From the NCBI GenBank assembly GCA_917880885.1, contig OU862934.1, positions 34,084,734 through 34,148,733 of the forward strand: 64,000 nucleotides of DNA, written 5' to 3'. The translations under genes were made by a program, and so were the position numbers. Shown piece after piece: positions 20,108 through 29,328 of this stretch (the first letter of the stretch is position 1; the number at the start of each line of letters is the position of its first letter). The notes under the pieces are model-generated. The model saw only the letters and a program-made list of their open reading frames with translations, had not been told where the DNA came from and did not search any database. The DNA is from Limnephilus marmoratus (Eukaryota; Arthropoda; Insecta; Trichoptera; Limnephilidae).

Positions 20108-22909
20108 ATGAATAGACCTATACCTAGCCTCGGACCGTCGTCACCGGGGGGGTCCACTGACCCCCCCACATGCTTGAATCCGTCGGTGGGTAGGGGCGCA
20201 CCGCCCCCACCCTCCTCTCCGCCGACTTTACCCCAACTACCGGATGAGATCAATGTGGGAGTATTCAATTTTAAGTGTTTGATTTGCCATAAAGCATTCC
20301 GCTCGAAATTAGGATTAGGACAACATATGAGACTAAGACATCCCGTTGAGCACAATGATGCGATACACGTGGAAAGGACTAAGAAAAGATATACTGATGA
20401 AGAAGTACAAATGTGGATGAGGCTTGAGGAAAAATTGATTCGTTCAGGCTTTAAAGGCCACATAAACATCGAACTCCAAAGCATGAGGCCCGACTTAAAA
20501 CGCACTATAGAGGGTATCAAAGGTATGAGAAGGAAGCCGGAGTATAAGGACGCATTAGCCCAACTCCTGGCCCAACCCTCAACCCAGACAGGCTCAAATA
20601 CCTCTACAGTCGTGGCCTCACCTGAAGCCTCCGAAGTTGAGGAAGAGATATCCGCATCAACGGCGATACATGATGGAACACCTGAACCGCTTGTACCCCC
20701 GTCGGTACAGGGGTTCAGCTATGACGAATTGAGAATGTGGGCCAGAGCCGAGGTCCACATTATACGTAGAGGCGGGGCTCGCTTTATCAATCGGGCCCTC
20801 TCTAAGACACTTCCCGACCTTAATAGAACACCGGCAGACCTACGCAGGCTGCGAGTTAGCCCGTATTACATGAGACTCAGGGCCGCCATTATGGCCGAGG
20901 GGGTATCGGAGGGGGGCCCGGTTGACGCGACGATGCCTCAGCCTGAATCGGCAGAAACGCAAAATGATATTCATCGCCACCTGGACGCTTTACGCGTCGA
21001 TCTGGGGGCTCAACAAGGTTACGCGAGTGAAGTCCTGCTGTCTGTAGTAGACAAAGCCCTTCGGGGAGAGGACACGGAGATAGGGTTCTCCGAATGGCTT
21101 ACAAAGGTATTTCCACAAAGGGAGCGTAGAGCCCCCAGACGACCAGACGAGGTGTTCATGAACCGACAGAGATCGAAACAGCTTGAGAGACGACGAGTGT
21201 ACCGTCGGACCCAGGCGAGGTGGCTAAAAGAGCCCGGTACGATGGCAAGAGAGATCCTCACAGGAAAGACACACGACGCAACTGCTATGCCGCCCTTGGA
21301 AGCGTTCGTGGAGGCTTGGGAACCCATCTTTGGGCAACCTAGCCTTCCATTCAATGCGACCGGAGACGTGCCGCCAGTTAAAGACTCTCTTGCAAATATA
21401 ATGTCTAACCGTATTAATGCGGAGGAAGCGCACCGTCAAAGGGTGAAGGTATCTTCCTCGCCGGGGCCCGACGGGATAACTGCAAGACAATGGGGGAAGG
21501 TGCCCCCCGTTGTCTCTCAGGTTGTTTTGAATCTTTTATTATGTATGGGGAAACCCCCTGCGATACTGACGCCTGCGCGGACGGTGTTCATCGCCAAGTC
21601 CGCTAACCAAAACCCAGGGCCACTCGACTTTAGGCCGATTACGGTACAATCGGTCATTCTGCGACACCTACATAAGGTCTTGGCCTACCGCCTCGGCCGT
21701 GCCGACGTCATCGACAGTCGACAGCGTGCCTTCCGTAGGCTCAGAATACTGACGACGTATCTCCTACCATCACTGACACATGGTATGGTATTTGGAAGAG
21801 TTACGGCAGAGCTTTTGGAGCGGCTTGACCGTCAGGTAAGGGCGGCAGTACGAAGATGGCTCGATCTACCTAAAGATACCCCATTGGGGTACTTCCATGC
21901 GCCTATAAGAGACGGAGGGCTAGGCCTACCTAGCTTTACATACTCCATCCCTTGCCTTAAAGCAAGCAGAATTAAAAACTTCCAGCGGACCGGACTGCCG
22001 CTGGGCCAGGCGTGCTGGCAGACTGGATTCGTCCAGAACCAGCTCTCCTGGTGCCAGCGTCGGCTCGGGAAGTTGGGGGTTCGAGATACCAGAGACATAC
22101 AAGCGCACTGGGCCAAGCGCCTTCATGAGAGCAACGATGGAGCCGAGCTCAAAGAAAGCCGGGGATGCAAGTTTTCCACTGACTGGATTTTACCGAACTC
22201 AGAAGGCATCCCCGCAGCAGACTACATCGCCTATCATAAGGTCCACATAAATGCCCTGCCTACCCGCGTTAGGACCTCAAGGGGAAGACGATCCCAAATG
22301 AGAGAAGGAGGCCCAGGGGGCAATAATTGTACTCCAGGAATGGGCTGCCGGGCCGGTTGTTTCAATATGACTGAAACGGCGGCTCATGTCCTGCAGAATT
22401 GCCCCCGCACCCACGGGGGTAGGATTTTGAGGCATAACGCCGTATGTGCGGTCCTTGGTGGCGCACTTAAAGACAAGGGATGGAGTGTTGTACGCGAAGA
22501 GAGGTTCAAGGGAGGCAACATGAACCTTCAACCGGACATCACAGCCTCCAAAGCAGGCAAGGTAGTTATAATAGATGCCCAAATTGTGTCCGCCTCCCTT
22601 GGCCTCAACCGGGCAAACGATGACAAAGTTGAAAAGTATTCGGGGGTGGAATTAAAAAGACAGGTCTAGGCGAGACACGGCGCCACGAACCTACAAGACA
22701 TCCGCGTCTTCGGTGCGACTATTTCATGGAGGGGAGTCTGGTGCGCGAGGAGTGCCAAGGAATTGACAGACCTCGGCATCCCTCGTGGCGCCCTAAGGGG
22801 GATTACAACTAGGGTCCTCTGGGGGTCCCTAATGAATTTTAAAACATTCAATCGTAATACCGCCCTTTATAATCAGGGTACTAGTCGGCGAAGAGTTGGA
22901 GTTGGTTGA
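20108..22909 (+). pseudogene. R2-3 protein lacking the RT catalytic core
   Basis: ATG 20108 opens a frame of 853 codons to a TAG at 22667-22669. Homology continues in frame to a TGA at 22907-22909. It has one C2H2 finger (CLIC...H....H), both Myb-like segments, the start of RT (RPITVQSVILRH) and RQRAFR, then jumps at about 21735 straight to RLRIL of the thumb. Compared with R2-4 about 241 codons are missing in frame, including motifs A, B and the FADD box. The CCHC knuckle and the endonuclease PD, IIDAQIV and Lys are present before the TAG. The product could bind and perhaps nick 28S but not reverse transcribe. Confidence 0.9.
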
Positions 22910-23110
22910 AAACGAGCCCCTCTCCGCCGACCTTTTTAAGTATGTTTGTCTTTTTGTTCTTGTTTAATATAAAGTAAAGTAAAGTAGCATTCCCCTACCA
23001 CCCGGGGGGACTTAAGTAAAATCCTTTCCAAATTCTGTTTGCACATCTCGCGAAATTATGTTTGGCAATTATATTATATTAAATTCACTTGTCGGGTAGA
23101 TTGTTTCACT

Positions 23111-23112
<2 letters not shown>
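22910..23112 (+). promoter_or_regulatory. R2-3 3'UTR
   Basis: AACGAGCCCCTCTCCGCCGA after the TGA, a CTCGCGAAATTATGTTTGG motif, and CGGGTAGATTGTTTCACTGG before 28S. Same family as R2-1 and R2-4. Confidence 0.65.
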
Positions 23113-23170
<58 letters not shown>

Positions 23171-23171
23171 A

Positions 23172-23202
<31 letters not shown>

Positions 23203-23229
23203 TGCCAAGGGAACGGGCTTGGGAGAATC

Positions 23230-23267
<38 letters not shown>

Positions 23268-23437
23268 TGGTATTGTAAGGTGACATGAGGGGTGCAGAAT
23301 AAGTGGGAGGCGGGAGCAATTCCTCCAAACGTGAAATACCACTACTTTCATCGTTTCGTTACTTACTCAGTTGGGCGGAGAACGTCCGACTGTCTAATTA
23401 AAACAAAACATTGCGATGGCCCTCGCGGGTGTTGACG

Positions 23438-23471
<34 letters not shown>

Positions 23472-23488
23472 TGTGAAGAAATTCAATT

Positions 23489-23529
<41 letters not shown>
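23113..23529 (+). rRNA. Chimeric 28S mini-unit 3
   Basis: TAGCCAAATG to CTCTCTTAAG with the shared internal junction at about 23382. The final G shows that more of the left target is kept here than at other units. Confidence 0.92.
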
Positions 23530-23546
23530 TTAGTCTCTCTTAATTA

Positions 23547-26500
23547 GTATTACTAAATCAAAATAACCTGACTGATATATCTCCCCTTGAAAACACGAAT
23601 GATGATCCAATTGAACAAACAAACTTAACAACAACAACTAATGTAACACCTGCACCACCATCTGTTTATGGATTTGAATATGATGAACTTAGAATGTGGG
23701 CAAGGGCTGAAACTCGCATCCTACAAAGAGGCAGAGCTCCTCATCGCATGAACCTGGCCCTCTCTAGACTCCTACCTCACCTCAATAGAACCCCAGATGA
23801 TCTGAAAAGATTGCGCTTGAGTGCATACTATATTAGAGCAAGGGCATCTATCATGGCTGAGGAGGATTCTAGAGAGGACACTTTATTGGAAACAACTCAA
23901 CAACCAACACAGGTTCATGAACGTTCCGACGTTTATAATCACCTGGAAACTCTTCGTGAGGAATTGATTGCACAAGAAGGATATAAAAGTCATTTATTGT
24001 TAAATATTCTTGATAAGACTCTTCGTGGTGAAGACATTGAAATTGAATTTTCTGAATGGATAAGTACAGTCTTCCCACGAAGAGCACAAAGGCAACCAAT
24101 TCCTCGCGAAGAGATAGTACAGACTAGAAGAAAAACAAAACAGCTTGAGAGAAGACGTATCTACCGTCGTGCGCAGGCCAGATGGGCTAAAGAACCAGGA
24201 ACAATAGCCAGAGAGATTTTGACCGGCAGAACATCAGATGCTAGTAATATGCCAGCTCTTGATGAATTTGTGAAGGCTTGGAAACCTATTTTTGGGGAAC
24301 CAAGCCTTCCTTTTACTGATAATCAGAGCTTACCACCTGTTCGTGATTCATTAACCAACATTATGACACAGCATATTAGCATTGATGAGGCATATAAATT
24401 GCGGGTCAAGGTCTCTAATGCTCCTGGGCCTGATGGCATAACAGCGAGACAGTGGGGTAAAACTCCGAGCTATATCTCTCAAGCTGTTTTGAATATTCTT
24501 TTACTTTCTGGTAAGCCACCCGCGATTCTGACATCAGCACGAACTGTTTTTATCGCCAAGACGGATGAAAGTAGTCCTAACCCTTTGGATTATAGACCTA
24601 TAACAGTTCAATCTGTTATTCTTAGACACTTTCATAAAGTCTTGGCGAATCGCCTTGGCCGGGCTGACATCATCGATAGCCGACAACGTGCATTCCGAAA
24701 TGCAGATGGCGTTGCTGATAATTTATACGCAATGCAATGTATTTTATGGCATTCTAGGAATGAAACAAAAACCTTACACATGGCTGTCCTTGATGTTGCC
24801 AAGGCATTCGATTCTGTCTCCCATTCAGCCTTGTTGGCCGCTCTCGTACAGATTGGCTGTCCGCCCTCCTTTGTGGAGTACGTCAGGGCTCTTTACGGGA
24901 GCGCAGCAACGACGCTGGAAATCGGATGCCAACGGTCAGGGAGTATTCCAGTTCGTCGTGGTGTCAGACAGGGAGATCCTCTGTCCCCATTGTTATTCAA
25001 CTTAGTTATTGACATTGCTCTAAGAAATATACCTTCTTACATCGGTTACCATTTGGGACGCGATAAGGCTAACGCACTTGCATTTGCAGATGATGTTGTT
25101 CTTTTAGCAACAACCGAGTCAGGATTACAAGAGGCTTTAAATGCATTTTCACAAGCCCTTGCTATACGCGGGCTTAACCTTAACCCCAATAAGTGCCTAA
25201 CTATTTCCATGATAGCTTCAGGTAGACAGAAACGGTTAAAGTCGGTACCAGGGAAATTCACCGTTGGTGGAACTCTATTACCCTCAACATCTGTTCTGTC
25301 TACCTGGAAATATCTTGGTTTGAATTTCGGACTTGGAGGGGTAACCAGCACAACAAAGCTCTTAAATGTACTGATCGAAAAACTTAAGAGGATCACTAAA
25401 GGACCTCTTAAGCCCCAACAAAGACTACGAATTTTAGAAACTTACCTGCTGCCATCTCTAACTCATGGGATGGTCTTCGGTCGGGTGACTGTAGAACTTT
25501 TGGGACGTCTCGATCGTCAAGTACGAGCTGCGGTGCGTAAATGGTTAAACCTACCTTTGGATACACCATTAGGGTATTTTCACGCTCCAATTAAAGAAGG
25601 AGGCCTCGGTTTACCGAACTTTTCATATTCCATTCCTTGTCTAAGAGAAGCACGTATTAAAGGACTTCAGCGTACCGGACTACCGCTGGGCCAAGCGTGT
25701 TGGCAGACTGGTTTTGTCCAGAACCAGCTCGTTTGGTGCCAGCGCCGGCTCGCTAAACTAGGTGTTAGGAACACGGATGAAGTCAGGCAGCACTGGACTA
25801 AAACACTACACCAAAGCAACGATGGGGCTGAACTGATAGATAGTAAAGGATGCAAATACTCTACAGATTGGATCCTACCCAATTCTGAAGGTATTCCTGC
25901 AAATGACTATATTAACTATCACAAAGTCCACATCAATGCATTACCTACCCGCGTTAGGACCTCCAGGGGAAGACGAATTCCAAGAGGGGGTGGAGGTCCT
26001 AATGGCGGTGATTGTACTGCAGGAATTGGCTGCCGGGCCGGTTGTGTAAACACAACAGAAACGGCGGCCCATGTCCTGCAGAACTGCCATCGAACTCACG
26101 GGGGTAGGATCCTAAGACATGATGCAGTCTGTGCTGTCATAGAAGGTGCACTTAAAGACAGGGGATGGAACGTGTTAAGAGAAACTTTATTCAAAGGTAA
26201 TGGTATAAATTTAAAACCTGACTTGACAGCCTCGAAAGCTGAAAGAACGATCATCTTGGATGCACAGGTGGTATCGGCGACCCTAGGTCTTAATAGAGCT
26301 CACGATGCTAAAATTGATAAATACATGGGGGCTGAGCTTAAAAGACAAGTTGCGGCAAAACATGGCACCAGAAACTCGGAACGTGTTGAGGTTTTCGCCG
26401 CTACAATCTCTTGGAGAGGTGTCTGGTGTGCGAAGAGTGCCAAGGACTTAACAGCCCTTGGCATTCCTCGTGGAATCATGAGGGGTATCACGACGAGAGT

Positions 26501-26597
26501 GCTCTGGGGTTCTTTTATGAACTTTAGAACCTTTTGTCGTGCTACCACTCTTGCGTCTGTTAATGGTTCCGGTCGGAGGAGAGTTGGGATTGGATGA
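23547..26597 (+). CDS. R2-4 protein, N-terminally truncated, RT and RLE intact
   Basis: Open from a TAA at about 23544 with the first in-frame ATG at 23694 inside the second Myb-like segment, so the zinc finger and first Myb-like segment are missing. RT motifs are complete: RPITVQSVILRH, LDVAKAFDS, GVRQGDPLSP, AFADD. The CCHC knuckle and endonuclease (KPD, LDAQVV, Lys) are intact to the end (VGIG then TGA). Codons are A/T-ending far more often than in R2-1 or R2-3 although the proteins are very similar, apart from GC-rich islands such as 25679-25750. Without the N-terminus it is probably not able to position itself on 28S. Confidence 0.92.
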   Translation, partial: VLLNQNNLTDISPLENTNDDPIEQTNLTTTTNVTPAPPSVYGFEYDELRMWARAETRILQRGRAPHRMNLALSRLLPHLNRTPDDLKRLRLSAYYIRARASIMAEEDSREDTLLETTQQPTQVHERSDVYNHLETLREELIAQEGYKSHLLLNILDKTLRGEDIEIEFSEWISTVFPRRAQRQPIPREEIVQTRRKTKQLERRRIYRRAQARWAKEPGTIAREILTGRTSDASNMPALDEFVKAWKPIFGEPSLPFTDNQSLPPVRDSLTNIMTQHISIDEAYKLRVKVSNAPGPDGITARQWGKTPSYISQAVLNILLLSGKPPAILTSARTVFIAKTDESSPNPLDYRPITVQSVILRHFHKVLANRLGRADIIDSRQRAFRNADGVADNLYAMQCILWHSRNETKTLHMAVLDVAKAFDSVSHSALLAALVQIGCPPSFVEYVRALYGSAATTLEIGCQRSGSIPVRRGVRQGDPLSPLLFNLVIDIALRNIPSYIGYHLGRDKANALAFADDVVLLATTESGLQEALNAFSQALAIRGLNLNPNKCLTISMIASGRQKRLKSVPGKFTVGGTLLPSTSVLSTWKYLGLNFGLGGVTSTTKLLNVLIEKLKRITKGPLKPQQRLRILETYLLPSLTHGMVFGRVTVELLGRLDRQVRAAVRKWLNLPLDTPLGYFHAPIKEGGLGLPNFSYSIPCLREARIKGLQRTGLPLGQACWQTGFVQNQLVWCQRRLAKLGVRNTDEVRQHWTKTLHQSNDGAELIDSKGCKYSTDWILPNSEGIPANDYINYHKVHINALPTRVRTSRGRRIPRGGGGPNGGDCTAGIGCRAGCVNTTETAAHVLQNCHRTHGGRILRHDAVCAVIEGALKDRGWNVLRETLFKGNGINLKPDLTASKAERTIILDAQVVSATLGLNRAHDAKIDKYMGAELKRQVAAKHGTRNSERVEVFAATISWRGVWCAKSAKDLTALGIPRGIMRGITTRVLWGSFMNFRTFCRATTLASVNGSGRRRVGIG

Positions 26598-26813
26598 AAA
26601 CGAGCCCCACTCCACCGATATTTACTTACATTTTTTTTTTTTAAATGCTTCATTTTTGTTACTTTTTGTTGCTTGATTTTTGTTTAGTTAGGAATCCCTA
26701 ATCACCTGAGGGGAAAATCAAAATCTTTTCTAAATTTTGTTTAAACGTTTCGCGAAATTTTGTTTGGCAATTAGAATTTAACCTTTTTTTAATCAGGTAG
26801 TTTGTTTCATAAC
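26598..26813 (+). promoter_or_regulatory. R2-4 3'UTR
   Basis: AAAACGAGCCCCACTCCACC, then a TTCGCGAAATTTTGTTTGG motif and a short T-rich tail before 28S. Same family as R2-1/3 but AT-richer. Confidence 0.6.
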
Positions 26814-26871
<58 letters not shown>

Positions 26872-26888
26872 ATCTGTCCCTATCTACT
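26814..26888 (+). rRNA. 28S mini-unit 4, left part (R2 site to R1 site)
   Basis: TAGCCAAATG through TGTCCCTATCTACT (26875-26888), where R1 has inserted. The unit resumes at 34043. Confidence 0.93.
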
Positions 26889-27858
26889 AGGGACAGATGG
26901 GGATATCAGTATTCATATATATATTCAGTTCTGTTCTAGCCCCCGGCTTGAAAAGTCTAACTTTAAATCGCTCCTGCTATTTTCAACTTTAAAAATACCA
27001 ATCGTGAACCGATTTTAAAAATTTTTGCACCATCTGGTGCGTCTCACCAAGGGCCACCTGCCCACAGTTTTATTTTTTCCAAATTTCGTGTTTTGACATT
27101 ACTTTTTAGTGAATAAGTGTTAATTTTCAAACTTTCTCCCGTTAAGGGTGGATGTTTTTACATCCCCCAAGTTAAAATACATTCCCCCTGTGTATCTCAG
27201 TGTCCCCCATAATACCTTAAAAACTTAGTTCGAAAAGACGAATCCTAAGTGCATTTCTTTAGTGATATGTGTTAAAACTGTGTTTTTGTGTTATATTTGT
27301 ACTATTTCTTATAAATTCTAGGTTGAAACTATAACCAGTTTGTAGATCGTTTAAATACGCATCTTTTGACGTATCGTTTGTTAAGTTCCGTGTTAGTTTT
27401 ATGCCCCAACTTGTGCATTTAGTGTAAAACACGTGGTGTACCCGGAACTAAGTGGTGGTAGGTACGGCGGCCATCTTTCCTTCTCGAAGCTTCTGGAAGG
27501 TTCTAGAAGCATCGAGAAGCATCGAGACTGTTCGATCCATAGGTACCTCCGAACACGTGGTGCTCTTCAGTGCGGGTGTACCCACATAAACTCCTAAGTC
27601 GCTGACGTCACTTCGGTGTACGTCACGACTGGTACCTGGACTTTGTGATTTTTGACACTAATTTAGGATCCCTTAGGTGATTGTGTGGTTATATACTGTT
27701 TTTGTGATCCATCCCTCCCTTTCCTGCATACATCCCCCCAATCCCCCCCAACCCCCCCTTAACCCCCCCCCCAACCCCCCCTAACCCCCCCTAAGACCCC
27801 CTAAGACCCCCTAAGTCCCCCTAAGACCCCCCCCAAGACTTCCCTTCATCTCTGAACA
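26889..27858 (+). promoter_or_regulatory. R1-1 5'UTR
   Basis: It opens with GGGACAGATGGG, the reverse complement of the adjoining 28S target. A TGACGTCA site lies at 27603-27610 with a TACGTCACG half-site nearby, matching a multi-copy TGACGTCA cluster in R1-3. A C-rich tract (27733-27838) with CCCCCTAAGA units precedes the ORF1 start. Confidence 0.6.
27733..27838 (+). repeat. C-rich CCCCCTAAGA simple repeat before ORF1
   Basis: Runs of 5-10 Cs separated by AA, TAA or TAAGA. The minus strand has many G-tracts and could form G-quadruplexes. The equivalent positions in R1-2 and R1-3 have TTTTCCCCATTTTTGGGG-type sequence instead. Confidence 0.8.
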
Positions 27859-29328
27859 ATGCCGTCTGACGCTATATTATCGTGTGACTCGGAGGGTGTT
27901 GACCCTGACCCAGGTAATGAGGCAGAACTTTGGCGGACCTCTATTCAGACACAGATTGATGCGTTAAATAAGTCCCTCACCCTGGGCCCGCGCCCTAAGG
28001 GTAAGAGACGATCTAAGAAACCCGCGAAAACTGTGGATATCGGCTCTGATACTGACTCAGACATGAACACGGATGCGATTAATCCTCTACCGGGACCCAG
28101 TGGGGTTTCCATCGTTGGAATCCTCCCCCCAACTCCCATTGCCGGGAACAAAAAGAGAGCTAGAATAAGTGATTCCCCCAATAGTCAACTGGCACTTGCT
28201 GAATCTACCCGGAAAGCGATACCTGCCATTGAAAAATGCCTTCGTATCAGATGCATTGTCACGGACGGATCCAACAAGCTGAACAAGGCGGATAAAAGCT
28301 CTCTTAATCAACTAGTGGATGAGTTGATGACCGATATAACTCATCTTATGCTTGAGATCAATACGCTCTCAACTAGGAGTGCCACTATTGAGCAGGTGTT
28401 GAACGCTCAGGCTACAATGTCCAAAAAGTTGGACACTGCAATTAAGGTTCGTCCAACTTTGAGTTCAGCTCCACTCTCCTACGCGTCAGCTGCTGCTGGC
28501 TTACCCTGTTCCAAAAAGGTTGTTGTTAACGGATTCGAGCGACCCTTGCCACCAAAACCCCTGACGGTACTTGTTTACCCCGAAGTCCCTGAAGGGAAAA
28601 CTTCTGAAACTACGCAGAAGGATATGGAGAAGGTCATCAACCCCAGGACTGATGACTTCCAAATTGTTCGTGTGCGGAAAATCAAAGGTGCGGGAATGGC
28701 CCTACAGGCCAAGGGCAAAAAGGATTTGGAGAACATCCTGAAAGCGAGCTCCAAACTTGCTGCCAGCGGTCTCAAGATAGTAAACCCCTTGGGACGTCTG
28801 CCGAAAATAGTTGTTTACAATGTCCCCAAAGGCGAGCCCTCCGCTGACCAGGCCCTCTTCAGTGAGATTTTTTCTAATAACCTGGAGGGACAAACCACCC
28901 TGTCCTTGGAAGACCACCTGCGCACTATGAGGCGAGTCTCCCTCTTTGGCAAGCGCGACGGCCCTACAATGAACATGGTCCTGACGTGCCACCCGGCCGC
29001 CAGGAAGGTTCTAATTGACAGCGGGCTATGCTACCTTGGGTGGAACGCTTGTCGGACCCGCGATTTCACTGGTGCTACAAGATGCTTTAAATGCCACTTG
29101 TACGGGCACATCTCTAAGAGTTGTTCTCAAGAGAAGGAAACTTGCCGCCACTGCGCCGTTGTGGGTCATGGCTATGAAGATTGCCCCAAGAAGGCACAAC
29201 CCGCTGTCTGCGCCACCTGTTCCCGCTTTAAGAAGCCGGCGGATCACCCAACGGGTGATAGGGACTGTCCGGCTCAAAAGGCGGCGGTGGAAGCAGCTTT
29301 CCGAATGACGGACTATGGCTCGTCTTAA
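27859..29328 (+). CDS. R1-1 ORF1, gag-like RNA-binding protein with zinc knuckles
   Basis: A 489-residue protein starting MPSD. It has an acidic/basic N-terminal region, a helical middle segment, the conserved block NPRTDDFQIVRVRKIKGAG, and three cysteine motifs at the C-terminus: CFKCHLYGHISKSC, CRHCAVVGHGYEDC and a CATC...H...C. In R1-clade elements ORF1 coats element RNA and helps target it. The last codons overlap ORF2 by 14 nt. Homologous but broken ORF1 copies lie at 39219-40650 and 57412-58916, and a distant fragment at 49760-50270. Confidence 0.93.
   Translation: MPSDAILSCDSEGVDPDPGNEAELWRTSIQTQIDALNKSLTLGPRPKGKRRSKKPAKTVDIGSDTDSDMNTDAINPLPGPSGVSIVGILPPTPIAGNKKRARISDSPNSQLALAESTRKAIPAIEKCLRIRCIVTDGSNKLNKADKSSLNQLVDELMTDITHLMLEINTLSTRSATIEQVLNAQATMSKKLDTAIKVRPTLSSAPLSYASAAAGLPCSKKVVVNGFERPLPPKPLTVLVYPEVPEGKTSETTQKDMEKVINPRTDDFQIVRVRKIKGAGMALQAKGKKDLENILKASSKLAASGLKIVNPLGRLPKIVVYNVPKGEPSADQALFSEIFSNNLEGQTTLSLEDHLRTMRRVSLFGKRDGPTMNMVLTCHPAARKVLIDSGLCYLGWNACRTRDFTGATRCFKCHLYGHISKSCSQEKETCRHCAVVGHGYEDCPKKAQPAVCATCSRFKKPADHPTGDRDCPAQKAAVEAAFRMTDYGSS

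Larger units (their letters stand above)
13111..23112 (+). mobile_element. R2-3, R2 copy interrupted by nested insertions
   Basis: R2 sequence runs 13111-13620 and resumes at 19501 after a 5.9-kb insertion with AGTAT on both sides. It ends at 23112 before 28S TAGCC. It has a ribozyme, a long leader of the R2-2 type, a 446-bp leader duplication, an open frame with the RT core deleted, and a 3'UTR of the R2-1/R2-4 type. Confidence 0.92.
23530..26813 (+). mobile_element. R2-4, 5'-truncated R2, AT-rich lineage
   Basis: No ribozyme or leader. The 5' junction reads CTCTTAAG, TTAG, then a second TCTCTCTTAA, a small repeat of the target edge. The coding part starts between the two Myb-like segments and is open to the normal R2 stop. 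The 3'UTR is of the R2-1/3 type and ends at 28S TAGCC (26814). Confidence 0.92.

Noticed and set aside
27733..27838. Telomeric repeat
   Set aside because: The unit CCCCCTAAGA is irregular and internal to an R1 leader; insect telomeres typically use CCTAA.
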